Source: Clostridia bacterium
GTDB taxonomy: Bacteria; Bacillota; Clostridia; DUPQ01
Reading direction: 5' to 3'
Assembly: GCA_030592085.1 (NCBI GenBank)
Contig: JAUUZV010000024.1
Span: forward strand, 1-17,426
Length of the DNA stretch: 17,426 nt
A program made the translations under genes and the position numbers. The first letter of the stretch is position 1. The number at the start of each line of letters is the position of its first letter. The notes under the pieces are model-generated. The model ran no database searches. It was not told the DNA's origin and worked only from the letters and a program-made list of their open reading frames with translations. Shown piece after piece: positions 7,088 to 15,331 of the stretch.

Positions 7088-8371
7088 ATGCCAGATAGCA
7101 TACACAAAAGAAAAGATATGACAAAATACATAAAAAGAAGAAAAGCAAAAAAGATAATTAGCTCAATAGCAATTATTTTCTTGTGTCTATATATCCCAAT
7201 TATTATAATTTTAGCAACTTCATCTAAAGCTGATTTAGCAATGATTCATAACGGTCTATTAAAAGATTCATATAAAGTAGAAGGTATCTTTTTTAAAGAA
7301 GAACAATTATATTATGCTCAATTTGATGGCGTATTTGCAAAAGGTGCCAATGAAGGCGAGCGAGTACCAGCTGGATATTCTATTGCTTCAATAGTGCAAA
7401 AAGACTATGTTGATTTGTTTACACAATTAGAGAATTTACAAGAAGAAATTTATCTTAGAAAACAAAACGGTGAAATTAATAGTGGTATTTTTACAAGAGA
7501 TTTAAAAGATATTGAAGAGCAAATTAAAGTAAATATTATTTCAATCACCAAAAATGTAAATGATTTTCAATTGGGAAATATTAGTGGTTATTTAGAACAG
7601 ATTGCAAGATACCATGAACTTAGAAATGAAATTATTAGTGGATTAAGTAGTCATGATATATATGTGGAAGATTTAGAGAAACAAGCAAAGCTATTAGAGG
7701 ATAGTTTTGCTAATCAAATAAGTACAATAGAAACAGTTAGTCCTGGAATTGTAACATATATGATTGATGGCTTAGAAAGTCTTTTCAATATTGATAGAGT
7801 AAGTTCTAGCACCATTGATTCTTTTTCTCAATTACTCTCAAATGACTATTCAAAAACTCCTCAACTAAATAATATCGTAAGTGGCGAACCCTTTGTGAAA
7901 ATGGTTTATGGAAATAGCTTCTATATTGGATTTATAGTAGATGTAGAGCAAGTTTATAAGTTAATTGAAAAAGAACAGGTGAAAATCGCAATAAATTATC
8001 CATATATGACAGTTACAGCCAAAAACATGATTATTAGCGAACAAAATGATAAAGAAGCATTAGTGTTTTTTGAAATCGATAGTGGGTTAAATGAATTGGT
8101 TTCAACAAGAAAAGTAACTTGTGAAATCATATATTCTGAGTATTATGGATTAAAAGTTCCATTAAGTTCTTTATCTAATTTAGAGGCTTATCCTTATCAG
8201 AATATAACATTAGGATTAGTTAAAGAAAATTGGGTTAGTTTTATTGATGTAGATATAGTTGTAAGTGATCAGACATACGCTATTATTGAGAGTAAAGATA
8301 AGAAAATAAGCTTATATGATTTTTATGTACAAAAACCAAATCGAGTTGAAGAAGGACAGATTGTTAGATGA
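7088..8371 (+). CDS. HlyD-like single-pass membrane protein of the sepF cluster
   Basis: This 427-residue protein has a basic N-terminus rich in Lys and Arg, then one transmembrane helix at about residues 23-43, and a large extracytoplasmic part. The layout resembles HlyD-type membrane fusion proteins: a first lipoyl-like half (about 62-105, with a segment FDGVFAKGANEGERVPAG), a helical middle of about 100 residues, and a second half starting near SPGIVTYMIDG. No transporter, ATPase or outer-membrane partner is encoded nearby, so a role in export is not supported. Clostridial genomes often carry such a gene directly upstream of yggS-sepF-yggT, which suggests a link to the cell envelope or division. 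A GGAGGA site lies at 7077-7082, 5 bases before the ATG. Its stop overlaps the yggS start by 4 bases (ATGA). The family call is moderate and the function is unknown. Confidence 0.7.
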   Translation: MPDSIHKRKDMTKYIKRRKAKKIISSIAIIFLCLYIPIIIILATSSKADLAMIHNGLLKDSYKVEGIFFKEEQLYYAQFDGVFAKGANEGERVPAGYSIASIVQKDYVDLFTQLENLQEEIYLRKQNGEINSGIFTRDLKDIEEQIKVNIISITKNVNDFQLGNISGYLEQIARYHELRNEIISGLSSHDIYVEDLEKQAKLLEDSFANQISTIETVSPGIVTYMIDGLESLFNIDRVSSSTIDSFSQLLSNDYSKTPQLNNIVSGEPFVKMVYGNSFYIGFIVDVEQVYKLIEKEQVKIAINYPYMTVTAKNMIISEQNDKEALVFFEIDSGLNELVSTRKVTCEIIYSEYYGLKVPLSSLSNLEAYPYQNITLGLVKENWVSFIDVDIVVSDQTYAIIESKDKKISLYDFYVQKPNRVEEGQIVR

Positions 8372-9033
8372 GTATTGCAAAAAATATAGAAAAACTACAA
8401 AAGAATATTGAAAATTTACCAGAAAGAAATGGAAAAGTTTCAATTATTGCAGTTACTAAAATGGTTGATATTGCAAAAGCAAAGCAGGTTATTGATGCTG
8501 GTTTAAATATTTTGGGTGAGAATAGAGTACAAGAGTTCTTAAATAAATACGAGAAACTTAACAACTATGCTTCTTTTCATCTTATTGGTCATTTACAGAC
8601 AAATAAAATTAAGTACTTAATTGGGAAATGCCAATTAATACATTCAGTTGATTCAGTTAAATTACTGCAAGAAATTGAAAAACAATGTGTTAAAAAACAA
8701 TGTGAACAACAAATATTAATTCAAGTGAATATTTCTAATGAAGAGAGTAAGTTTGGCATATCAGAAAAAGACTTAATTAGTATTATAAATACAAATGAGT
8801 CTAATGAGTGGGTCAAGATAAAAGGCTTGATGACAATTGCTCCATTTGAAGAAAATAGCGAAGATATTAGATGGGTGTTTAGAAGGCTAAATGAACTATA
8901 TATTGACATAAAAGGAAAAACATTCTACAATACTGATATGGAGTTCCTTTCAATGGGGATGAGTAATGACTATCAAATTGCTATTGAAGAAGGTGCAAAT
9001 ATGATTAGAATTGGTTCTAAAATATTTACATAA
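8368..9033 (+). CDS. YggS/PLPBP family pyridoxal phosphate homeostasis protein
   Basis: This 221-residue protein belongs to the YggS/PROSC/YlmE family, single-domain TIM-barrel PLP proteins without known catalytic activity that keep the vitamin B6 pool and amino-acid metabolism balanced. The PLP-binding lysine is Lys31 in the segment IIAVTKM. Other family marks are GENRVQEF, FHLIGHLQTNK, IQVNISNEESKFGI, LMTIAPF and LSMGMSNDYQIAIEEGANMIRIGSKIF. The length is normal for the family (about 220-235). It overlaps the HlyD-like gene by 4 bases and precedes sepF by 66 bases, matching the ylmE-sepF-yggT order seen in Firmicutes division clusters. Confidence 0.93.
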   Translation: MSIAKNIEKLQKNIENLPERNGKVSIIAVTKMVDIAKAKQVIDAGLNILGENRVQEFLNKYEKLNNYASFHLIGHLQTNKIKYLIGKCQLIHSVDSVKLLQEIEKQCVKKQCEQQILIQVNISNEESKFGISEKDLISIINTNESNEWVKIKGLMTIAPFEENSEDIRWVFRRLNELYIDIKGKTFYNTDMEFLSMGMSNDYQIAIEEGANMIRIGSKIFT

Positions 9034-9054
9034 AACTCCATAACGGTAGTTTTA
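9031..9054 (+). other. Hairpin between yggS and sepF
   Basis: A 7-base-pair inverted repeat, TAAAACT (9031-9037) and AGTTTTA (9048-9054), encloses a 10-base loop and begins on the yggS stop codon. It is AT-rich and is not followed by a T tract, so it is not a convincing terminator. It could be an mRNA processing or stabilising stem in the operon transcript, or chance in AT-rich DNA. Confidence 0.3.
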
Positions 9055-9084
9055 CGAATGAAAAAATATTTAATTTACGAAAGA

Positions 9085-9092
9085 AAAGGAGG
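9085..9092 (+). promoter_or_regulatory. Strong Shine-Dalgarno site fixing the sepF start
   Basis: AAAGGAGG lies 7 bases upstream of ATG 9100. It selects that start over the in-frame ATG at 9058, which has no such site and would add 14 residues ahead of the expected membrane-binding N-terminus. Confidence 0.85.
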
Positions 9093-9099
9093 CAATGCT

Positions 9100-9552
9100 A
9101 TGAGTTTTTTAGACAGAATGCTTAACATTGTTGGATGGGATGAAGAAGAAGAAACGGCTATTGAAACGATAGAAGTCGAGCAAGAACCAAAGGTTATCAC
9201 AAAAAAAAGCCAGAAAAAAATTATGAAAATGCCAAGTGCTATTGAGTATAATGTTAATACTCTTAATGTTATGCAACCAGAAAGTTTTGAAGATGCTAGA
9301 GATATCTGTGAATGTTTAAAATCAAAGCAACCAGTTATCATTAATCTTGAGAATATCAGTAGAGATTTAGCACAAAAAATTGTTGATTTTGTTAGTGGAG
9401 CAAGTTATTCTCTTGAAGGTGATATTAAAAAAATATCAGCAGGAATATTTATTGTTACACCAAGTACATTTACAGTTTCTGAAAATCCTCATAATGAATC
9501 ATCTACTGATGATGATACACAAGGAGGAGGCTCTCTACGCTGGATGAGCTAA
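9100..9552 (+). CDS. sepF: Cell division protein SepF
   Basis: SepF anchors FtsZ filaments to the membrane and helps organise the division septum. The 150-residue product has the family's three-part layout. The N-terminus, MSFLDRMLNIVGW, can form the amphipathic membrane-binding helix. An acidic, Lys/Gln-rich linker covers about residues 14-50. The globular C-terminal domain covers about 60-130, with the hallmark segments PESFEDARDICECLKSKQPV and INLENISRDLAQKIVDFVSG. The domain ends with the strand FIVTPSTFTV, and a polar tail follows. The length is normal for Firmicutes SepF. It follows yggS and precedes yggT, the conserved neighbours. Confidence is very high. Confidence 0.96.
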   Translation: MSFLDRMLNIVGWDEEEETAIETIEVEQEPKVITKKSQKKIMKMPSAIEYNVNTLNVMQPESFEDARDICECLKSKQPVIINLENISRDLAQKIVDFVSGASYSLEGDIKKISAGIFIVTPSTFTVSENPHNESSTDDDTQGGGSLRWMS

Positions 9553-9559
9553 TAATTAA

Positions 9560-9820
9560 ATGATAAATGTAATAATTGCATTAAGTTGGGTTCTAAGAGC
9601 AATGTCTACCTTATTACTAGTAAGAGCTATTTGTTCTTGGTTCCCACAAATTAAGCAAAGCAAACTATATGAAATAGTATTTCAATTAACAGAACCAATA
9701 TTAGATCCTATTAGGCGTTTACTTAATAAATTAAATATTGGTAATGGTATGTTTGATTTTTCTATTATTGCAGCATACTTGATTATTATGCTACTACAAT
9801 TTTTATTAGCAATGATTTAA
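9560..9820 (+). CDS. YggT family membrane protein
   Basis: This 86-residue protein belongs to the YggT (YlmG) family of small membrane proteins found next to sepF. It has two hydrophobic helices: one at about residues 3-27, with SWVLRAMSTLLLVRAICSWF, and one at about 64-85. Between them lies the conserved segment LTEPILDPIRRLL. The family is associated with membrane and division functions, but its molecular role is not established. A weak site, GGATGAG (9542-9548), overlaps the sepF end, so translation may be coupled to sepF. The gene ends the operon, directly before a terminator. The ylmH and divIVA genes that follow yggT in many Firmicutes are absent here. Confidence 0.92.
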   Translation: MINVIIALSWVLRAMSTLLLVRAICSWFPQIKQSKLYEIVFQLTEPILDPIRRLLNKLNIGNGMFDFSIIAAYLIIMLLQFLLAMI

Positions 9821-9821
9821 G

Positions 9822-9847
9822 AAAATCCCTTATAGGGGGTTTTTTTT
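9822..9847 (+). terminator. Rho-independent terminator of the sepF operon
   Basis: AAAATCCC (9822-9829) pairs with GGGGTTTT (9836-9843), with one G-T pair, around the 6-base loop TTATAG. A run of eight T (9840-9847) follows the G tract. It starts one base after the yggT stop codon. Confidence 0.88.
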
Positions 9848-9858
9848 GCAAAAATTTA

Positions 9859-9888
9859 TTGCCAAACACCTTTAGTAAGGTATATAAT
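9859..9888 (+). promoter_or_regulatory. Sigma-A promoter for the dnaJ/cbpA-like gene, with internal inverted repeat
   Basis: TTGCCA (9859-9864) and TATAAT (9883-9888) are spaced by 18 bases. Between them lies a perfect inverted repeat ACCTT-tagt-AAGGT (9868-9881), placed where an operator would be. No CIRCE heat-shock element (TTAGCACTC and its complement) is present, so HrcA control is not supported here. Confidence 0.7.
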
Positions 9889-9928
9889 ACATGTAAGGTC
9901 AGAGATGGTCAAATGAAAGGAAATAATT

Positions 9929-10810
9929 GTGGAATATAAGGACTATTATAAAATACTTGGTGTAAATAAGAAATCTACTGATGTAGAGTTAAAAAAAGCT
10001 TATAGAACTTTGGCTAAAAAGTATCATCCAGATGCAAATAAAGACAGTAAAGTTGCGGAAGAAAAATTTAAAGAAATTAATGAAGCTTATGAAGTGTTAT
10101 CAGATAAAGAAAAAAGACAGAATTATGATATGTTTGGTAGTAATACTCATTTTAAAAACGGAAATCAATTTGATCCTAGAAGTTATGGATATCGCCAATC
10201 AACAGGTGGAAATCAACAAGGGTTTTCAGATTTTTTCGATATGTTCTCAGGGGGTATTGATTTAGGTTCACTGTTTGGAGGCAAAAGGAGAAGCCAACGC
10301 ATCCAAAAAGGACGAGACTATCATGGAGAAGTAACTATTTCATTAAAAGAATTATTTGAAGGTGCTAAACGAACACTCAGTCTTGGTAGCCAATCAATAG
10401 AGGTGAAAATACCAAAAGAAATTAAAGATGGTTCTAAAGTTAAATTTAGAGGAAAAGGTGAAAAACTTCCTAATGGTCAAAATGGAGATTTATATATTGT
10501 TGTAACAATTAACCCAGAGAAGGGATATGAGATAAAAGGAAATAATGTTATAAAAGAAGTGACGATAACACCATGGGGTGCTTACTTTGGTGAAGAAATA
10601 TTAATCGATTATTTTGGTTCATCAATAAAAATTAAAATTCCAAAAAAGTTTGTTAGTGGAAAAATGATTAGAATTCCAAATAAAGGTATATTTCTTCAAA
10701 GCGGAAAAAGAGGCAATTTAAATATTAAAATTATTATTTTAAATCCTAAAACATTAAACAAAAAACAAGAAAAATTATATCAACAATTAGCAGAGTTAGA
10801 ATTAGAGTAA
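9929..10810 (+). CDS. DnaJ-type co-chaperone without zinc finger (CbpA-like)
   Basis: This 293-residue J-domain protein would stimulate the ATPase of an Hsp70 (DnaK). The J domain occupies about residues 5-70, with the essential HPD motif at 33-35. A Gly/Phe-rich linker with repeated Asn, Gln, Gly and Phe (about 75-120) follows. Two C-terminal substrate-binding beta domains (about 130-285) include VKIPKEIKDGSKVKFRGKGE and IKIPKKFVSGKMIRIPNKG. The CxxCxGxG zinc-finger repeats of true DnaJ are missing, so this is the CbpA or type II class. It starts with GTG at 9929, with GAAAGG at 9915-9920 placed 8 bases upstream. It has its own promoter, and no dnaK, grpE or hrcA lies nearby. A minor-isoform role under stress is an inference. 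Confidence 0.9.
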   Translation: MEYKDYYKILGVNKKSTDVELKKAYRTLAKKYHPDANKDSKVAEEKFKEINEAYEVLSDKEKRQNYDMFGSNTHFKNGNQFDPRSYGYRQSTGGNQQGFSDFFDMFSGGIDLGSLFGGKRRSQRIQKGRDYHGEVTISLKELFEGAKRTLSLGSQSIEVKIPKEIKDGSKVKFRGKGEKLPNGQNGDLYIVVTINPEKGYEIKGNNVIKEVTITPWGAYFGEEILIDYFGSSIKIKIPKKFVSGKMIRIPNKGIFLQSGKRGNLNIKIIILNPKTLNKKQEKLYQQLAELELE

Positions 10811-10816
10811 TAACTA

Positions 10817-10846
10817 TTGAAATCTATTATCATTATCAGTTATAAT
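10817..10846 (+). promoter_or_regulatory. Sigma-A promoter for the second URO-D-family gene
   Basis: TTGAAA (10817-10822) and TATAAT (10841-10846) are separated by 18 bases, 7 bases after the dnaJ-like stop. Transcription would start near 10853, giving a leader of roughly 28 bases. An AGGGAG site (10871-10876) lies 4 bases before the ATG. There is no terminator between the dnaJ-like gene and this promoter, so read-through is also possible. Confidence 0.65.
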
Positions 10847-10880
10847 TTATTTAATATTAATTATTAATTAAGGGAGTATT

Positions 10881-12071
10881 ATGAGTAGAAGACAGTGTGT
10901 ATTAGATGCAATTAATTTTATTGAAACAACTAAAGTACCAAAAGATTTAGGTGGAATGCGCTCAACATCAATCAGTTGTTTTAATTATAGAGCTTTACGT
11001 AAAGAATTGCGATTAGAAGATAGATTACCAATGGTATATGATGATGGACAAATGTTAGCAATTCCAGAATCAGATGTTTTAGATGCACTTGATTGTGATG
11101 TAGCATTTATTCAAGAAAATTCAACAAATGCATATGATGTTAGAAATAAATTTAAACCATACAATTTTAATAATAGATTAGAAGCACTTGTGTTAAATCC
11201 AGAAAAATACATTGTATTGGATAATGGAACAATTATGAATAATGATCACTTAATGCCACCTTCAGCAGTTGTTTTTAATTTACCACATGCAGGACAAAAA
11301 TTTGATGTTCATAATTTATATAAAAAACCTTTAACACAATTAAAAGAGGAATTAGATAGAGCTATTATTACACCAAAACGTTTAGAAAATTTAGTAAGAA
11401 GTTGTGAAAAAGCACGTAAGTCTACTGATAGAGCAATTTTCCTTGGTGGAATTGAGCTATTTCTGGATTTTGTAGGCGGAGTAGCTAATGGATCTATGTT
11501 AATTCTTCTTGAGCCAGAATATGTACATGAAGTTTATAAAATGCGTACAGAGTATGCTATTAAAAACTATGAAAGAGTGATACCTTTTATCAAAGATTAT
11601 GTAGATATTATACTTTCTGGTAATAATGATATGGGAACACAAAAGGCCACGATTATTGCTCCTCATTTAAATAAAGAGTTTTTTACTGACTACTTTAAAC
11701 AAGGAAATGATGTTATTCATTCATTAGCTCCCTCTATGAAAACTTTTTTACATTCATGTGGTGCAATTTATGAAATCCTAGATTATGTTATAGAAGCAAA
11801 TTTTGATATTGTGAATCCAGTTCAGTGGACTGCAGGAGGTCATTCATATAAGGAGTGGAAAGATAAAGGGCGTAAAAAAATTACTTTCTGGGGCGGTGGA
11901 GTTGATTCACAGCACGTTCTTCCATTGGCAAAACCTTCAGAAGTAGCAAGACAAGCTAAAGAAGTTACAAAATACATGAAAAAAGATGGGGGATTCATTT
12001 TTGGTAATATTCATAATATTACTGCTGAAATAACTCCTGAAAATATTATAGCAATGTATAGAGCAGTTTAG
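10881..12071 (+). CDS. URO-D/MtaA superfamily protein (predicted methyltransferase-like), paralogue 2
   Basis: This 396-residue protein is a uroporphyrinogen decarboxylase-superfamily TIM barrel of the branch labelled 'uroporphyrinogen decarboxylase family protein'. The N-terminus carries KVPKDLGGMRSTSISCFNY. The second half holds HSCGAI (His291, Cys293), the position at which MtaA-type methyltransferases bind zinc through a His-x-Cys motif. It is followed by DIVNPVQWTAGG, then FWGGGVDSQ with Asp342, and then GGFIFGNIHNI near the end. A methyl-corrinoid:thiol transfer role is possible, but no corrinoid protein or substrate-specific methyltransferase lies nearby, so activity is unproven. Unlike the first paralogue it shares little outside the fold, so it belongs to a separate subfamily. 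It has its own promoter and precedes comEC by 55 bases with no terminator. Confidence 0.78.
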   Translation: MSRRQCVLDAINFIETTKVPKDLGGMRSTSISCFNYRALRKELRLEDRLPMVYDDGQMLAIPESDVLDALDCDVAFIQENSTNAYDVRNKFKPYNFNNRLEALVLNPEKYIVLDNGTIMNNDHLMPPSAVVFNLPHAGQKFDVHNLYKKPLTQLKEELDRAIITPKRLENLVRSCEKARKSTDRAIFLGGIELFLDFVGGVANGSMLILLEPEYVHEVYKMRTEYAIKNYERVIPFIKDYVDIILSGNNDMGTQKATIIAPHLNKEFFTDYFKQGNDVIHSLAPSMKTFLHSCGAIYEILDYVIEANFDIVNPVQWTAGGHSYKEWKDKGRKKITFWGGGVDSQHVLPLAKPSEVARQAKEVTKYMKKDGGFIFGNIHNITAEITPENIIAMYRAV

Positions 12072-12126
12072 AATATTTAAACTATCGTTTATGGTGTCAA
12101 TTAAATTCATGATTTATTATTAAGAC

Positions 12127-14328
12127 ATGGATTTTTTATTACTATTTAAGCGACCTATTGTACAGATTACTATATCTATTATATTGGCTACATACATTAC
12201 ATCAGGTGAAAATTGGCTATTTTGTACTTTACTGATAATAAGTTTCATATGGGTTCTGTTTTATCTTAAAACATCAAAGAAACAAATAATCATTTTAATA
12301 ATAGTTATTCTTTTATTTGGTAGTTATACTTTGGCTATGCAACATTATTTAAAAAATTACTCTCAAGTTAAACATGGTGAAAACATAAATGTAAAAGGTA
12401 TTGTAACCATAGTGCACACACAAGCAAAAGATAGAGTTACAGTTACAATTAAAGACAGTGGTATTTTTACTCCTAAAATAAAATTAACGATTTATGATTT
12501 AGAAGAAGACCTGTACCCTGGTATTTATATAATAACAAGTGGTACATATTTGCAACCTGAAAAAAGGAGTAATCCAGGAGGATATAATGAAGAAAAGAAT
12601 TTATTTGCTAATTTTACATATGGTAAAATAATTACTGATTCATCTAGAATAACAATTGAAAATTCAAATGGAATTAGAGGAATCTTAGGAAGCTGGTATT
12701 ATTATATTTGTAAACAATGTGAAAAATTTCTAGGAGAAGATTATGGGAAAATTCTTTCAGGAATGTTAATTGGTGCTAAAGAATCAATTGATGAAGAGAC
12801 AGTGACACTATTTAGAATAAGTGGATTGTCTCATACTATGGCAGTTTCTGGATCACATGTAATGTATTTAATGGCTCCACTTATATTTTTATTTTCAAAA
12901 CTATCACTTAAAAGAAGACGATATTATCCAATTATTGCAGTAATTCTAATAGTCTTTTGTTTGTTAACTTGCATGAAACCTTCTGTAGTTCGAGCTACGA
13001 TTATGGCACTTTGTATACTTGGAGCTGACTATTTCTATGAACAGTATAACGCATTAAATGCATTATGCTTTTCAGCATTATGCTTATTATTATGTAATCC
13101 TTTAGTAATTTATGATGTTGGGTTTATATTATCATTTACCTGTGTTTTATCAATTTTACTATTTTATACACCAATATATAAGTTGGTTAAAAAAGGAGTA
13201 ATAACAAGTGTAATTGTATTAACATTTGTAGTGCAATTAGGTGTATCAATAGTTAGCGGTAAGATTTTCTATATATTTTATAGTTATTCTATGATTGTTA
13301 ATCTATTAGTTTTTCCCGTAAGAATGATCGTAACAATATTAGGATGGTTAATGTTAATAATACCATTTGTTGGAAGTTGGTTATCTATAATTGTTTTTAC
13401 ATTACTTGACTATATTTTAGTTATAGCCACATATTTTTCATCACTACCGCTGTCAACTATTTCATTATCATATATTTCACCATTAGTAGTTAGTATATAT
13501 TTTTTAGTGATAATTACATTACTATATAGTGAAAATAAAAATGCGAGTTTAATACTTTTCTTCGTATTAATAATTACAATAATTATACCTTTGATAATGA
13601 AGCCATCATTAAGATTAGTATTTTTTGATGTGGGTCAAGGTGACTGTCATTTAATACAAACAAAAAATAATGATATTGTTATTGATACAGGACCATATGC
13701 TCCTAGTAATAGTTTGTCACATTTCACAGGACAAGTTATTGATTATCTAATGTTAACTCATTCTCATGAAGATCATATAGGAGGAGTAACTGAATTATTA
13801 AAAAGATTTAAAATATCAAATATAGTAATTCCTGATGTGAATGATGAGTATTTTACAAAGTTAGAACAACAACTTTCTACAACTTCTATTAATATAATAA
13901 GGGTTAACGCTGGTGAACAACTACTAGTAGATAATATGATTATTGATTTTTTTAGCCCTATAGACAAAAATTACGAAAACATAAATAATACATCACTAGT
14001 TTTAAAAATAAGCTATAAGGAAGTTTCAGTACTATATACAGGTGATATTGAACAAGAAGTCGAAGCGCAATTATTAGAAACTAATGAGCAACTTGATTGT
14101 GATATTTTAAAAGTAGCGCATCATGGTTCTAACACATCAACAGGAATAGAGTTTTATAATAAAGTATCTCCAATTATCAGTATTATTAGTGTAGGATATA
14201 ATAAATTTAATCATCCAGCAGAAGAAACATTAAATCGACTTAAAAATTATATCAGAACTGATGAGTTTGGTGCTATAATAATTACATATAAAAATAGAAA
14301 GCTGTCTTTGACAACTGAGAAAAAATGA
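12127..14328 (+). CDS. comEC: ComEC/Rec2 DNA uptake channel protein
   Basis: ComEC is the inner-membrane channel that brings single-stranded DNA into the cell during transformation. The 733-residue product has the full domain order: two N-terminal membrane helices with a DUF4131-like OB-fold (about 1-180), the competence domain with many helices (about 200-470), and a C-terminal metallo-beta-lactamase domain (about 495-730). The competence domain has the hallmark LIGAKESIDEE and SGLSHTMAVSGSHV. The hydrolase domain begins FFDVGQGDCHLIQT and carries the metal motif HSHEDH at 545-550, then a strand YTGDIE and VAHHGS. The gene looks intact. No clear Shine-Dalgarno site precedes ATG 12127, and a TAA lies immediately upstream in frame, so expression may be low. 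Many Clostridia carry comEC without proven competence. It overlaps holA by 4 bases. Confidence 0.93.
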   Translation: MDFLLLFKRPIVQITISIILATYITSGENWLFCTLLIISFIWVLFYLKTSKKQIIILIIVILLFGSYTLAMQHYLKNYSQVKHGENINVKGIVTIVHTQAKDRVTVTIKDSGIFTPKIKLTIYDLEEDLYPGIYIITSGTYLQPEKRSNPGGYNEEKNLFANFTYGKIITDSSRITIENSNGIRGILGSWYYYICKQCEKFLGEDYGKILSGMLIGAKESIDEETVTLFRISGLSHTMAVSGSHVMYLMAPLIFLFSKLSLKRRRYYPIIAVILIVFCLLTCMKPSVVRATIMALCILGADYFYEQYNALNALCFSALCLLLCNPLVIYDVGFILSFTCVLSILLFYTPIYKLVKKGVITSVIVLTFVVQLGVSIVSGKIFYIFYSYSMIVNLLVFPVRMIVTILGWLMLIIPFVGSWLSIIVFTLLDYILVIATYFSSLPLSTISLSYISPLVVSIYFLVIITLLYSENKNASLILFFVLIITIIIPLIMKPSLRLVFFDVGQGDCHLIQTKNNDIVIDTGPYAPSNSLSHFTGQVIDYLMLTHSHEDHIGGVTELLKRFKISNIVIPDVNDEYFTKLEQQLSTTSINIIRVNAGEQLLVDNMIIDFFSPIDKNYENINNTSLVLKISYKEVSVLYTGDIEQEVEAQLLETNEQLDCDILKVAHHGSNTSTGIEFYNKVSPIISIISVGYNKFNHPAEETLNRLKNYIRTDEFGAIIITYKNRKLSLTTEKK

Positions 14329-15320
14329 ATTACAACATAATTAAAAAAGAAATAAAAGATAAAGTATTTAAAAACCTCTATTTATTTTATGGTGATGAAC
14401 CATTCTTGATTCAGGTTATTATTGACAGTATTAAGAAAAATATACTTTCAAATCCAATTAATGGAATGAATTACTTTTCATCAAACTCAAAAATAGATAT
14501 AGATTGGTTATTTAATTGTATTACTACAATTCCTATGATTGGTAAAACTAAAATGATAGTTTGTAAGGATAGTGGTTTATTTGTTGGAAATAATATTACT
14601 AATGAAGTTCAAAAACTACTAAATAATATTAATGAAGATACTTATCTTGTTTTTCATGAAAGTAAAATAGATAAAAAAAATTCACATTTTAAACAATTGA
14701 ATGAAGAAGCTGCAGCTTATGTAATTAATAGTAGAAGCTCTCAAGAGATTAAATCATATATTATGAGTAAATTTAAAAAGGCTAATAAGAAAATTTCAGC
14801 AAACAATTTATTTTTGTTTATGGAATATTCTGGTAGAAAATTATTGGATATTGATAAAGATATCGAAAAAATACTTTTATACATGGATGATAAAATTGAA
14901 GTAAAAAAAGATATGATTCTTAAATTATGTCAAGGCTCTGGAGAAGTTAAAATTTATGAATTAACTAATAGTTTATTTGAAAAAAACAATGAACAAGCTA
15001 TTAAGAAATTACGAGAATTGTTGGCTGAAAAAATCCCAGTGCAAGTAATTTTATCAGCCCTTCATAATAGCTATATGGAATTACTTAAAGTAAGAAATGC
15101 ACTTGATCATAAAAAAGAAATAAGTATAAAAAGAAATAATCGACCAATACATGAGTATGCTTTAAAAAAGTTAGTGCAACATGCAAGAAATTACTCTATA
15201 CTACAAATTAAAGCAATGATTCTACATATTGCTGATAGTGATGTGGCAATTAAATTTGGAAAAATAAAAGATATAGTAGCATTAGAGTTACTGGTTATAT
15301 TATTAACTACAAAACACTGA
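14325..15320 (+). CDS. holA: DNA polymerase III subunit delta
   Basis: This 331-residue protein is the delta subunit of the clamp loader, which opens the beta sliding clamp and loads it on DNA during replication. The N-terminal motif YLFYGDEPFLI (about residues 19-29) is typical of the family. A segment TIPMIGKTKMIVCKD matches the HolA pattern, and a helical C-terminal domain (about 210-330) holds IPVQVILSALHN. The length fits the usual 330-345. It starts in an ATGA overlap with comEC, the common Firmicutes order, and its stop codon TGA lies in the ribosome-binding region of the next gene. In many related genomes rpsT follows directly; here a URO-D-family gene stands between. Confidence 0.92.
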   Translation: MNYNIIKKEIKDKVFKNLYLFYGDEPFLIQVIIDSIKKNILSNPINGMNYFSSNSKIDIDWLFNCITTIPMIGKTKMIVCKDSGLFVGNNITNEVQKLLNNINEDTYLVFHESKIDKKNSHFKQLNEEAAAYVINSRSSQEIKSYIMSKFKKANKKISANNLFLFMEYSGRKLLDIDKDIEKILLYMDDKIEVKKDMILKLCQGSGEVKIYELTNSLFEKNNEQAIKKLRELLAEKIPVQVILSALHNSYMELLKVRNALDHKKEISIKRNNRPIHEYALKKLVQHARNYSILQIKAMILHIADSDVAIKFGKIKDIVALELLVILLTTKH

Positions 15321-15331
15321 GGAGTATTTAA

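Noticed and set aside
9058..9099. Upstream ATG extending sepF by 14 residues
   Set aside because: The strong AAAGGAGG site and the conserved MSFLDR N-terminus both support ATG 9100.
9822..9928. CIRCE-type heat-shock operator before the dnaJ-like gene
   Set aside because: The TTAGCACTC-N9-GAGTGCTAA pattern is absent.
10032..10265. Open frame inside the dnaJ-like gene
   Set aside because: It is a lysine- and isoleucine-rich out-of-frame reading of the J-domain gene with no ribosome-binding site.
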